Source: Smittium culicis (Eukaryota > Kickxellomycota > Harpellomycetes > Harpellales > Legeriomycetaceae). From it: 25,145 bases of DNA. The translations under genes were made by a program, and so were the position numbers. The notes beneath the pieces are model-generated. The model was not told the DNA's origin and did no database searches. It worked only from the letters and a program-made list of their open reading frames with translations. Positions within the stretch are counted from its first letter, which is position 1, and the number at the start of each line of letters is the position of its first letter. The stretch is from NCBI GenBank assembly GCA_001970855.1, contig LSSN01003136.1, positions 1-25,145 of the forward strand, written 5' to 3'. Shown one piece after another: positions 9,430-20,890 of this stretch.

Positions 9430-10847
9430 ATAAATGCCATTTCAGTCTACAATTGCTGCCACGTCAGAACCTCCACCTTGTTACAAATTGGCATTAAGAC
9501 GTCTATAATCCATCGCCGAGTTTTGGCACTATTTCTTTAATTAAGCTTGGCCAATCCCTAAAATTTATAACTGGTTAGCTAACTCTCATGAGCTACTGCT
9601 CCTGTACCACTGGAACGCCCACTGAAGTCATCCTAACTGGCTAGTTTAATTACTGCCTAGACTAATGCCATACCAACAATTATGTAACTTTCAACCCAAT
9701 TTGTAGTACGCCTAGTCACCCATATACCCGTATAAGTAAATATCCTAACATTTCCTGCCCGGATTCTACTCAATATTACCAATTCCTCTTTACTTCTCTC
9801 GATCTCTTTTTTTTTTCTGTCTTTATTTCGTTGCTTTTCTAGAAATGACACGTGTTTCTCAATAATTAATTACTCTATTATCTATTAATATTAGTCTTTC
9901 TAGGTTGTTAAAACAAATACTTGGTTTTTTTTACCCAAAAATCTCTCGCTTGGATCGAACATTCATAAATTTTATGACTTTTTTGACCTATCATTTTTTC
10001 TTTATACCCGCTCTTACACCTTATAGCGCTAATGCCACACCCACAAACACACACATAAACACAATCATCTTTTCTTCAAATAAAACTGCAACACTGGCGA
10101 AAAATCATATCATATGCGCTCAACTATACTATAATTCACTCCTCACTCACTTCTAACAACGCCTGATACAAAGCTACATATAAACTATTAAATCATCTTT
10201 CATTTAGTAATGATTTATCACCATCATACTCCTCTTTTTAACCTTTTAGTGAAATCAAATCCCTCATTAATACTAAATTTCTTCATAACTATCTTTAACT
10301 TTTTATAGATTTCTGATATTTAATTATCCTTTTTTGCGCTTTAAAAAGCGATAAATCTTGATGCAAATTATTATAAATACTTACTATTTCTTAAATGCTC
10401 AAAAAAATTTAAAATATCCTATTTTTCTTTATTTTTGTCTTCTTTTACCACTCCTTGATATTTGGTAGGCATAAAAAAATCAAAAATACGCATATGTATA
10501 ATCATTCCTAAATATAATTATGCAGGAAGTCGATTTTATCTGATACAGTAGACCAAGAAATTAAACTGCGAAATTTATCTTGTATTTTACCAAAATACAT
10601 TTCCAACATTATAACTGTATAACTTATTCACATTGAAAAAAATAAAAAAGTATCTAGAAATAAATTGGGATGTGGGGGGAAATTAGTCATGATCGAGTTT
10701 AGTTTTTAAAGTTTCTCAAATAAATTCTGATCATTATCTCTATAAAAAAAATGCTTCCAACTAATCTAACTCGATAAAAAAAAAACTAATAAAAAGTTTT
10801 TAAAAAGTTTAAGAAATATTAAAATGGGGGTTAATTATTTTCCAATT
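9430..10847. other. Spacer between the first MITE and the MULE
   Basis: No gene can be supported. From 9430 to about 9900 the plus strand is C/T-rich and less AT-rich than the rest; it may be an old, unrecognisable insertion. Frames at 9657-9851 (-) and 9905-10156 (+) are low-complexity (Lys/Arg/Glu-rich, or Thr/Asn-rich over a CA-rich tract) and carry no family motif. Confidence 0.45.
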
Positions 10848-10983
10848 ATGATCTGTAGAAAATAACCAAAATTTTGTAATTTTGCACGAAATTAATCCAT
10901 TTTGCGCAAAATTTCTTTTTGTCTTATCAAAACGTCTCAAAAAAAATTTTTTTTGCACGAAAAATTGCACTTTCTTTTTATTG
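10848..10983 (+). repeat. Left terminal inverted repeat of the MULE
   Basis: It pairs as an inverted repeat with 13391-13525, starting ATGATCTGTAGAAAATAACC here and the reverse complement of a near-identical sequence there. It contains a 14-bp perfect palindrome, ATTTTGCGCAAAAT (10899-10912), and two copies of TTTTGCACGAA. Confidence 0.88.
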
Positions 10984-11879
10984 AGTAGTTTTTACTTTAA
11001 TTTTGCGCTGGTTTGTTTTGAATAAAACTAAATAAAAAAAAAATCCTAAAATTTGTTTCATTCTGTAGGATAGTTTTTTTTATCATTTTATCCTAGCTTA
11101 AAATTATCTTTTAACACCGTTTTTAAAATAATATAAAAGCAAAGGTGATTTCATTGCTATTTATTTTATTCCAAACTTATTCCCCCATCAACTTTATATA
11201 TTAGATAAGTTCCTCAACTTCAAAATCAAACAAAAGAAGTACGATACACTGGATACCTTTTTCTAATGATCATTTTTTAGATAAAAATAACTTTTATAAA
11301 AATAAGAGCAGATATAATAAAATCAGAAAATGATAGGTAGTTTATTATAGCAGCAGAAATATACATACAGTTAAATGTAAGTAATTAGCTAAAATAGAGA
11401 TATTTCAAGATTGAACCGATACACTTTATAATATTTTACACTCTAGCGGTTTTATAGCTAACTTTTCAACATCAAAACAACAAATAAAAAAACAAAATGA
11501 CAAATTTATTGAAAATTTTTCAGATAAAAAATTATCAAAGCCCTATAAAATTATGAAAAAGGCATGAACACAAGGCCTAACCATCAAAATTCAGATTAGA
11601 TACAACTTTAAATCAAATATTATTTAAAAAATAATAGAATTCAGAACAAAGAAACCACAATTGACTCTATAATCAGTTAAATATCAGAAATAAAGAAAGA
11701 AAATTATAACTTAATAATTAAGCTAAATACTTCAGATGAGTTTAAAATATTAATAACACCTAAATCTTCAATTATAAAAGGCTAATAGTGCAGCAATCTA
11801 AATATAGATATGACGTATAAACTATTAGATTTGGGATACTCTGTTTTTTTTCCGGAAATTTGAACATAAATAGGATTCT

Positions 11880-12902
11880 TTTTCATTTGGTAATATGTAT
11901 AGTAAAAACGAAAAAGATTCAGTCTATAATTGGATTTTCAAAAAATTGAAATTGATAATGAGCAAATTGAAATTAAAATTTTTGCTTCAAACTATAACAG
12001 CAGACAATGCCTCAGTTATATCTAACTCGATAATAACAAACTTTCCAGGAATAACTAGATTAAACTGCTACTTTAATACATTTATGTTAGTAAAGAGCTT
12101 TTTTGGTTTATACAAAGGCGTATCAGCCCAGCTTTTGAATGATTTCCATTTTCTACAAGAATGCTCATCAAAAGAAATTCTTGAAATTTCAAAATCTTTA
12201 TTCATAAAAAAATGGAAAGATGACCGCGAAAACATGATAGACTTGGATGTAACTAAGATAAATTATTTCGACCATAATACCAATCGATATGAAATTGTGG
12301 ATATATTTTGTCCGAGTACAAACAATGCAAACGAGAGTTTTAATTCCAAAAATCAAAGCCGATTATGCATTTTATAAGAAATCTACACTCGTAGGCTTTA
12401 TTGATTTAGTCGAAGAAATATTCATTGAAGAAAAATAAATTCCAAACTTTACAAAACCCATATATGATGCGAGCATATTAGTTATTATCCATCCAAAATA
12501 GAGTTAAAAAGTAGCGAGAAAAAACAATGAATTTGAGATATACTCATTTTCATATAAAAAAGATTTCTTGGATGCAAAATCAACAATCAAGTTTTAATTT
12601 GAAATCTTTAACAGAATGTATTTAACACTAAAAGATCAGTCAGTTGTGTATCTAAACAGGAAAATCAAAAGTTGTACTTAAATTTATTATACTTTTCATA
12701 TTTTTTTAAAGCAAAAATATTCTCTCATGTGTTTACAATCCTTCAAACTTATGATAAACTTAAGCTGGTATCTAAAATGACTCTTGGAAATAAGAGGAAG
12801 AGAGGAAGAGAGGAAGACCAAAGCTTATTAAAAAAGGAACACCGCTTTGGTTTGACAGATTTTTTACTTTTAATTAATTTCAATATCGATATTTCTACCT
12901 AA
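11880..12902 (+). pseudogene. MULE transposase, frameshifted remnant
   Basis: The frame 11880-12377 reads as the core of a MULE transposase domain: MYSKNEKDSVYNWIFKKLK, then ITADNASVISNSI with the catalytic-type Asp, FPGITRLNC, and TNNANESFN near the end. These match the family pattern of (D)xA..., fP...+.C and TNN..E.fN. Around 12348 the frame shifts by one. The next frame continues with KADYAFYKKST and FIDLVEEIFIEEK to a stop at 12436-12438. A later open segment (12672-12902) contains KRKRGREED, like the basic RG-rich tail of such proteins, although the underlying DNA is a GGAAGA-type simple repeat (12792-12817). The N-terminal zinc-binding part and first catalytic Asp were not found. Coding is clearly broken and the element is not autonomous. 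Confidence 0.75.
12792..12817 (+). repeat. Short purine repeat (AGAGGA-type)
   Basis: The sequence is tandem AAGAGGAAGAGAGGAAGAG-like, inside the 3' part of the MULE transposase remnant. It encodes the basic KRKRGRE stretch. Confidence 0.6.
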
Positions 12903-13390
12903 TATATTTATATTTGCTTGTTTTTATAGCTAGAAATTTATTAGTAGAAATGATTAAAGAAATAAAAATAAAATCTAAATAGAATGCACTTAACTAGTAT
13001 AGAACCTCCCAACTGATAGATAGATTTGAAATTTTCTTTGTTTGTTATTTTAGGCTACACAAATTACTTTAATTTGATAATAGCTAGGGTTATATGAGCT
13101 TTTTGGCACAAATATTTGTGTTGTTTGATCTTCTAGGCTTTACATTTCTCGTTTTGTAGATTTTTGACTTGGAATTACAAGTATATTTCAAATTTTTTGT
13201 ATGTGGTTTAGATTGGAATTGAATTTCTATTTTGAAGCTTCAAGGATCTATCATTTTTCATGATTGTTTGCTGAGATACTAAGTTTTGTTTTTAAAGATT
13301 TTAAACTCATGAAAAGAAAAGATTCAGTTTAAGTAAACAATTTGAAAGATTTTTCTCGTTTTAATTTAGTATTATTGTCTCTGAAATAAC

Positions 13391-13525
13391 CAATAAAAAG
13401 AAAGTGAAATTTTTCGTGCAAAAAAAAATAATTTGAAACGTTTTGATATGAAAAAAAGAAATTTTGTGTAAAATGGATTAATTTAGTGAAAAATTACAGA
13501 ATTTTGGTTATTTTCTATAGATTAT
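13391..13525 (-). repeat. Right terminal inverted repeat of the MULE
   Basis: Reverse complement of 10848-10983 over its whole length. Several differences from the left repeat are G/A or C/T changes, and the palindrome at 10899-10912 is spoiled here (ATTTTGTGTAAAAT). Confidence 0.88.
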
Positions 13526-16500
13526 GAGTACAAAAAAAAGGCACTCGCAAAAAAACGTGAAAAAATATCACCAAAACTATATAAACTAATTAAATTATGC
13601 ATAATCATTATAGCAATTCTAACTTTAGAAAATATTGTTATCAATATCTTCTCAATTTAATTCCTCTAATTATATGGATTCAGTGTTACTTTTATTCTAC
13701 ATTTTAACTTTAATTTTAATAATACATAATTCTTTATTCAAAACTGTAATTAAAATATGATTTAACCTTTCGATTAAATTTAAAAAGAATTATGTATATT
13801 ACAAACTACATTTGCTATGGAATCTTATCTTGACCCCTTTTATAACAAAAGAAATTATATAAAATTAAAATAGCTTCACTTTAATAGCACATGTATGATA
13901 AAAAAAACCTTATATACTATATAAATCATAAAATCGCTTGTATTATAAATTTTCCATTCTCATTCCCATTTATACAAATTTATTTCAAATTTTATTACTT
14001 AACTTAAATATAAATATAAAAAGTATTATTTTTTTAGACTTTTTCTTTTCAAAATTTACTATAATTTCAAGAATTGAATATATTTCAAGACTATATTATA
14101 TAACTCTCTAATTCTCTTATACCATATATTGATATATAACTATATTAAAATTCCGATTAATGACTTTATTTTAAAAGTTCTTTTTTGATAATTATATACT
14201 AGGAAATACTAAGAATTGAGACTTTTTTATAACTATATGTATATTTAAATATTTTTTGATGATCCTACTCTATATAATGAATTTTTTTATATCCCAGTTC
14301 ATCCTATAATTTTTTATTGAAAAAAATTTCTTTTCTAAGCACATTCAATCAAAAAAAAATACACATTAAGAAAAAAAAAATTTCGAGGACTTGGTTTTTT
14401 TTCTCAGTACCTTTTTAAATAATAGTTGATTATTAACCGTATTTAACTATTTACTCGTTTAATTTTAACATTTATCTTTGAAACTGCATTTGTGTTTTAT
14501 TAAAAGCAGAAAAAAAAATTGGATTTTTCATTAAATATTTTATATGTAGTTCCAAGGTTCTGTTGAAAATACCGGTTATATTATACACTCTTTTTGATAC
14601 AATTTCTAATCAATTTTAAGAGCATTTGATTCTAACCTTAAAAAATTATTTCTTTTTTAAATCCAGGTAAGTTAGTATGATTTCTTTTAGCTTTATTTTT
14701 TTTTTGTGGTATTTACTTTTGTGCCCAACTAGAATTAATTCTAGACTTTGTAAATATAAATAGAGTAGGTATGGTGAATTTATAATATAAAGCTTTGTTA
14801 AGAATATTTTATTATTCTCTTGAAAATTAGCTACGAGAAAATTTAAAAAATCAAGCTACAAACCTCTATCAACTACCGAATATTCTTTAATATGATTTGC
14901 ATATATTTTGAACCATTAATTTTACAGTGTACTAATACTAAATTTTCATCTAAATTCTTAAATATGTAGAATTATCTCATAATATCACCTTATCCTTTCT
15001 TCATGATCGCAATAGTGAACTTTATTTAGGCTTAGAAAAAATATAGTCTAGAAAAATTTTCTACTGTCTACATCAATCGAGTAAAATTTGTATCACATGG
15101 ATATATATTCTATATACAGACAAGCTAAGGCAAAAAATTTTATGGTTAGCGAAAATGAATTTTCATAGAATATTTGATTTTATCAATTGACGTTTATTCC
15201 GACTCAATATTTCAAAATTAAACCTAACTTTGTATAACTGCTTAATATTTAAAAGATAGTCTATTTCATAAAAGTAATAATAATTTTTTACGCCTAACTA
15301 ATTTTAACAAGGTTGATATCATTTTTTTCAAAACGAGTTAAAAAAATATCAATAGAGTTTGCCATGTAATTTTGTCATTTGGCTCATGAGTTTGAGATTA
15401 TAACCTAATTTTTAATGCCTTTGTATCAAATACCAAATACCAAATAACTTATTATTATTTTTCAACACTTATAAAATTTCTTTAATTGCATCTATACTCT
15501 TCCTCATTTGAATATTTTTTCGTACATTCTGATCACATATTTACATGCTCATTATTTATGTTACATAACCAACTTTGAATAATTATTAGACATACAAGAT
15601 AATCAGATTAAATAATAAAAAAACAAAAATTTCGAGCTTATAAAAGATGAATATATTTTTGATAGCTGATACCAGTGTACTTCAATATTTTTGTATTATT
15701 ATTTCTACTTTTTATTGATCGTTATAGATTATCTATATAGTAAATATAGTAGTAATGCTTGATCTATTACATTTTTGTTGAATATGTGAGATATTCTATG
15801 TTCTTTTATGTATTTCAGTGCACTTTTTATGTTTATCCGTACATTTTGTTAGTTTATTATATTAAGTATACTATGAAATTTACGAATTTTTTCAAAAATA
15901 TCACAAAATAATCATTAGTTTTAAAACATTTATAGGATATTCTTTATACTTTTCAGCATAAATTTAAAATTTTTATTTAATCTTTAGATTAATCAATCAA
16001 TAATTAAAACAAAGTTTAATAAATAATTTAATATTTTCGTCAATGTATATGGTGTCGGTTATTAAATATAAGTTCATAAAAGTAAAATCAAAATATTGAC
16101 TATGGGAATTTTTTTCCCATATCATAACATAGAATAAAGCAATACAGTATATAAAAATTTTTTTACGTGATAATATCAGCATTATAAAAAAATTTTAAAA
16201 AAATTAAAAATACACAAAACGGCTTTTATATTACTAAAATTAAAAATTAAAAATTAATAATTTATAATTAAAATTTTTTTCGATTTTAATATCATATAAT
16301 TTATAAAAATTATACTGGTATTAAAAAATATAGTTTATAAGCAATGTTTCTTGAAAAAATACAAAGATATACTCATTTTAACTTATTTATATCAATAATT
16401 GACAGGTATAAACTGATTTTCTTCTTAAGTATTATTATTTAAATTTTATATAGTCTAGTATCTAATATATAATTATATAACAAATATCAAACCAATTTTA

Positions 16501-17100
16501 TTTACTTTTATTTATAATCTAAATATATATTTTAAAAGCTTATTAGTTCTGAATAGAAATTTTAATTTATAATAATGGTTATATACTTCACTTTCTCTAT
16601 AAATATTTATTACGATTATTTACAGAATAAAAAATTTAGATCAAGAATAGTGTTTAATAATAATTAAAAAGAAAATTATTATTATTAATATTGAACTTTT
16701 ATTTTATAGAAACTTATTTTTATTATCATTGAATTAGAATTAATAGTCATAAAATTTCGGTAAATTATGTAATTTTTTAATTTAGTTTGAAAATAATACA
16801 TCATATCTTTGAAAGTAGGTAATATTAGATTACTAACTTGCTTGGATACAAAATTTAGATTAAAAAATATATAAATATTATAAATCTAGTAAATAAAACT
16901 AAAAAACTTTTAGTACATTAATTTAGTGTATGCACTTTTTTAGATGATAATAATTTATTTCGTAAGGTATAATACCTGAAATTTTTCAAAAAATAATTAT
17001 TAATATTAAAAATGTAATCCAAGAATGAATCAGTGCAACATATTTAGCTTCATTAATTACCTATCTGAACAGAATAAACTGCTACAAATACAAAAAGCCG
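13526..17100. other. 3.6-kb extremely AT-rich gene-free stretch
   Basis: No gene, RNA or complete element is recognisable. A three-unit AAATACC tandem lies at about 15428-15447 and an AAATT/AATTA low-complexity patch at about 16200-16290. The one frame over 60 codons (15997-16182, -) is an AT-rich artefact. A TACTAAC at about 16834 followed by TTTAG resembles an intron end, but there is no coding sequence beside it. Confidence 0.5.
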
Positions 17101-17267
17101 ATTCACATAATTAATACTAATTTTTTCAAGTGATAAGGATAACCGAGCCTCAAACTGAGTTTTTTCAAACTCTCCAGATAAAATTAGATCTGAACTCATC
17201 CTCTTACCTTAATAATTATCTGAAACTATCCTTTTTCATAAGATTTTTTTTTCTGCAATTAAATATT

Positions 17268-17364
17268 CGAGGAAGACCGAAAGATAATGATTTATACTTT
17301 CCCAATAAGCAAAAACATGGATTACACTCCACCAACGCTGAACCAAACGGTATCATTATCTTTT
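17268..17364 (+). pseudogene. Fragment resembling a DDE transposase
   Basis: About 32 codons read GRPKDNDLYFPNKQKHGL, then a short gap, then PNGIIIF. This resembles the stretch after the first catalytic Asp in Harbinger-like or IS4-like DDE transposases (I-x-I-x-RP...Y-x-x-K-x-x-HGL...xPxG). The preceding part of the same frame is Leu/Phe-rich and unconvincing; in another frame FFSAIKYSR could be the worn Asp-containing segment just before it. No terminal repeats were found. It is similarity by eye to a short motif and could be chance. Confidence 0.3.
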
Positions 17365-17399
17365 TATTATTATTGTTTTTATATTTGAATTTTATCTAA

Positions 17400-18399
17400 A
17401 TTATTTTTTCATATGAATTGTACAGTTGTCGTAAAATATAAAATTTTACTTCTCCTGTCTTTTTTAATTTCATTCTAATTAATATAATCTATACTAAATA
17501 TGTCGTAGAGAAATCAGACGACAAAGAGAGCTCTGATTAATTCCCAGGTGATTCCGGTTGAGAAAAAAAATCAAAGGATATTCAACTCTAGTTCTTTTAT
17601 ACAAAGATAATTTCAATGTATTTTTTTTTACAAAGAAAAATTTTGGCGATCTGATCTCAACATAATGTCTAAATTATTATTATATTTTATACTATTTTAT
17701 TATACACCTATAAAAACTGACATACATATATCACTTCACTATATCAAACTATATAAAATTCGAAAATTTTTTTCGAATTCTTATGATTACACATTTTTCT
17801 ATTCTAAATAAATAGACGATTTTTCATTAAAAAGAAAAGGAGAGAGAGAGAGAGAGAGGTCATTTTCAAAATAAAAATAAATTTATAAAATTTATAAAAC
17901 TTTTATGCGTTTCGCTATATCTTATTAATAGAACCAAAATAAATTCCTAGAGAATAATAAATAAATATACAAATAAATATAGGTGGGGAACTCGAGATTC
18001 TCCGACGAATATAATATAAAAATTATGATGGTAGAATTAATTTCATAGTACCCATTTGGATAATTTGTATTATGATTCACGTGTTTTGTATAGATACGTA
18101 TTTAGTCGCAATTATTTCATTATCTACACTTAGCGTAGTGCTTTAATATTCACTATTCCAAATAGCTAATATTTTTCTTATTTATTATGATTGCATACCA
18201 AATATACTGTTTGAATTATATTTAGTTTCTCATTATAAATGATATATTCAAATTTATTATTAAAAATTCTAAATTCTGTACTATTTATATTAAACTGAAT
18301 GATGAATTAGTGGAAGTACATTCTGAAAGTATTCACATATAATTTTGATTAGAGTTTGAGTATTTCATACTAATGTACGTCAAAGATTTCTCATTCAAG
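17400..18399. other. AT-rich spacer with a GA microsatellite
   Basis: No gene is recognisable. A run of nine AG units lies at 17841-17858. Any left terminal repeat of the retrotransposon that follows would lie at the right-hand end of this stretch, but I could not define one. Confidence 0.45.
17840..17859. repeat. (AG)9 microsatellite
   Basis: An uninterrupted AG dinucleotide run within AT-rich spacer. Confidence 0.95.
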
Positions 18400-18469
18400 A
18401 CAATACATAAACTGCAAAACTACTAAACCATACAGAATATTTTCCAATCTTGTTGGATAAAAATTTGAT

Positions 18470-18731
18470 CTTATATATGATGTGGAAGTTTTAGACGCAG
18501 TAGATGAAGCAATTACGAAAGTAGAAAAAAGTAGGAATTTATGCTTTCTTGCCAGCACAAATATACAAGGAATATAGTAGACCCTGAAATTATGCAAAAA
18601 CCAGCAAGCTGGACTATTCAAAGCAAAAATCCAAGCCAAAAACGACGTTAAGAACCTGTAATTAAAAAATAAAAATGAAAAGACTTGTTTAAAATATCGT
18701 AAATCCGGTCAAAAGATAGAGGACATTTGGC
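18470..18731 (+). pseudogene. gag-like remnant with degenerate CCHC knuckle
   Basis: One frame gives YDVEVLDAVDEAITKVEKSR (from 18479), a helical capsid-like segment, and then QAGLFKAKIQAKNDVKNL. At 18686-18727 the spacing of a retroviral-type zinc knuckle, C-x2-C-x4-H-x4-C, is kept, but the residues are Cys, Tyr, Gln and Ile, so three of four zinc ligands are lost. Stops interrupt the frame. Antisense frames at 18391-18639 and 18648-18848 are shadows. Confidence 0.55.
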
Positions 18732-18979
18732 AGTTTTTCGGGTAGCAATGGAAAAACTTTCAAATAGCAAATGAGTAAAGAGGAAACTTCTGATGAATTT
18801 CATATCCCTTATAGAGGCTCTATCATAGAATATTTCACAAATATACAAACATCTAACTGCAGGTCCAGTTCACCACTCAATTTCGGCCATAAAAAAATTA
18901 CACAACATATGATCGGAATTTCAGTTAACATATAACATTTTATCCTCGCCGAAAAAAACGTAAATTGACAATAGATGCG

Positions 18980-19720
18980 AGGAAAATTATATCAAAGTAA
19001 GTTGCGTCTCTGTATTAAAGAATAAAATAGATGAAATTATGTGTACTGCTCCAGGCCACAACAGCTATCATCTCAGTATCCCAAATATTTCTGGAGGTCT
19101 AAGAACAGAGTTAGACCTCAGATAGCTAGTCGAATCAGCTAAAAAACATCACCTTGAGAAATAATTAATGATTTCAATATGCATGATGATATCGAAAAAG
19201 GATTACATGGAATAAATAGATTTTCAGGGTGTATAACTATGTATTCCAGTACACAAGAAATGTATAAATTTTTTTAGGTATACATAGATTGTAGGAATTT
19301 TAATACCGAGAGTTATATTTGAACTTTCATTTGGCTCCCTAATACCTACCAAGATCCAATAAAAGATACCAAAATCAATCAGATTAAAAAGGTAAAAGAA
19401 AACTGCATATCTGGGCGATATAATTACTGATGAAAAAGATTAATAAATATACTTTGAGATTATTAGCGTAGCTCTAACGATGATGAAACGCCTATAATTC
19501 ATAGACTAAGAATCAAAATCTTTTCATATTCCAAAGATGATCAAAAAAACTTTAGAACGAATAAACAACATATTTATGTAATTGATTATACCGAGCAACA
19601 ATGGATGATATTTGAGGAGAGAAGAATCGAATCGGTATATAAGGGATTAAAGGATTTAATAGACTTATACTCTTTTATGGGAAAGTCACAAGTGTTAAAA
19701 TTAGCACTTCAATCAAGCTG
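18980..19720 (+). pseudogene. DIRS-type reverse transcriptase remnant
   Basis: Four landmarks lie in order in the same frame: GGLRTELDLR (19093-19122, family GGLRPVLDLR), IDFQ (19216-19227, the first catalytic Asp region), FELSFG (19318-19335, family LPFG) and YLGD (19408-19419, in place of the catalytic YLDD). In another frame, EERRIESVYKGLKDLIDLYS leads to FMGKSQ (19674-19691), matching the connection region (LxxFxGKxQ). In-frame stops such as the TAG at 19123 and at least one frame change make it non-functional. A 29-bp tandem duplication begins at 19717, right after this segment. Confidence 0.75.
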
Positions 19721-19780
19721 ATTAATGACTAAGAGTATTGCTAGAGCTGATTAATGACTAAGAGTATTGCTAGAGCTGAT
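19717..19780 (+). repeat. 29-bp perfect tandem duplication
   Basis: Two identical 29-bp units (19717-19745, 19746-19774) and the first six bases of a third. The unit starts GCTGATTAATGACTAAGAG. It sits in the reverse transcriptase to RNase H connection of the dead DIRS element. Since 29 is not a multiple of three, it shifts the frame, and each unit carries stops. Confidence 0.95.
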
Positions 19781-19799
19781 AAATTGACAGTTAACAACG

Positions 19800-20045
19800 A
19801 CTGCCAACTGGAATTCTGTTGCAAATATCCAAATGATCCCGCCTGGAAATTTTTTTTGGCATAAGGATCAACCTCGCCAATGAAACAGTATGTCTTTTTT
19901 CTCTGAAGCGCCAGAATTGCTGGTGCTCACTGATGCAAGAGTCACTGCCTGAAGATATTTTTAGGGCCTGAATCATAATCAAGCTAGTGAAATCCAGCAA
20001 AGGAATATCTTCATATCAACGATAAAGATATCTTGGAAATAAAAT
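19800..20045 (+). pseudogene. DIRS-type RNase H remnant
   Basis: A frame reads FFWHKDQP, stop, NSMSFFSEAPELLVLTDAR; the catalytic TDA lies at 19929-19937 (family W...WN...PE...TDAS). The next segment has stops exactly where Trp and Gln are usual (19950, 19962). After a frame shift it ends with LHINDKDILEI (from 20009), matching the HINxLELxAI motif. The catalytic Asp is kept but the frame is broken. Confidence 0.72.
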
Positions 20046-20890
20046 AAACACTTTGACTTTCAATATTTGTGACAAAATCTGTTATTTTCAACTAATGTAA
20101 CACCGATCCAATTTCCTATATCTGCAAGTATACAGGAAATACTAGTCAAAGGCTATTGGATCTTTTAGGACAGGTTTGTCACTACTGGTTTTAGACAAAA
20201 CCTCACCCAAAGGTGTCAAAATTTCCTAAATACCTAATTTTTGCACATTTGTCAAGAAGATTAACCGCATAAAAGAAGTGGTCATTCTCTGCTGAAATAT
20301 TCAAATAGATATTCACAATATTTGGAGCACACAATATGAATCACTTTTCATCCAAAATGAATGTTAAATTCAACAACTATTTCAGCTGCTACCTATAAAA
20401 CAAAGAAATAGGATTGATAATACTATTACAAAAGTTGAAATATATGAATAATATCAAGAGTAATTCTCCCCCTGGAATCATTTACCATAAATCTTACTAA
20501 ATACTCTCAAAGAAAGGCTTAAATTATCAACATCAACCCCCTATGAACATCAAATCCTACGTATCTAGATCAAAAAATGAAAGCAAAACTTATATCTACC
20601 GATTTGCATCCATCTGCTTTAGTTACAGGACCCAGAGGCGGAAATTTCGTGCTTACAGAGAGCGTGTACTGGAATTAGGTTGCTTTTTTTACTGTGAGGA
20701 GGTTCCTTTAAATATTAGGCTACTCTAAGGCCGAAATTAGAGTCTTGGACTTCAAAAAGCAGTTTTTTAAACTATACAAAGAAAAATGGATATGTAAAAA
20801 TGTATTCTAAACTGGTTATCTGATGTATTTAAATTTATAACTTTTTATAACACTTTATTAATTTACTATTTATCATCATTTTATACATAA

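Larger units (their letters stand above)
10848..13525 (+). mobile_element. Mutator-like (MULE) DNA transposon, decayed
   Basis: The element is about 2.7 kb, bounded by long terminal inverted repeats of about 135 bp (10848-10983 and 13391-13525) that differ at roughly one position in ten. Between them lies a broken MULE-type transposase on the plus strand. Long TIRs plus this transposase type define MULEs. The expected 8-11 bp target duplication is not clear: the immediate flanks share only TATG, so the exact ends may be off by a few bases or the flanks may have diverged. Much of the interior (about 11000-11850 and 12900-13380) has no recognisable coding content. Confidence 0.82.

Noticed and set aside
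9657..10156. Two short frames in the C/T-rich spacer
   Set aside because: Low-complexity products (Lys/Arg/Glu-rich, Thr/Asn-rich) with no family pattern.
18391..18848. Two minus-strand frames of 66-82 codons
   Set aside because: They are antisense to the gag-like remnant and have no recognisable motif.
19095..19118. 8-bp perfect stem with 8-nt loop (AGGTCTAA...TTAGACCT)
   Set aside because: It lies within the GGLR-LDLR codons of the reverse transcriptase remnant and lacks a U tract or any other sign of a terminator or ncRNA; likely chance.
20543..20728. 61-codon plus-strand frame
   Set aside because: It falls inside the DIRS remnant between RNase H and recombinase; another frame over the same bases reads equally well, so no separate gene is called.
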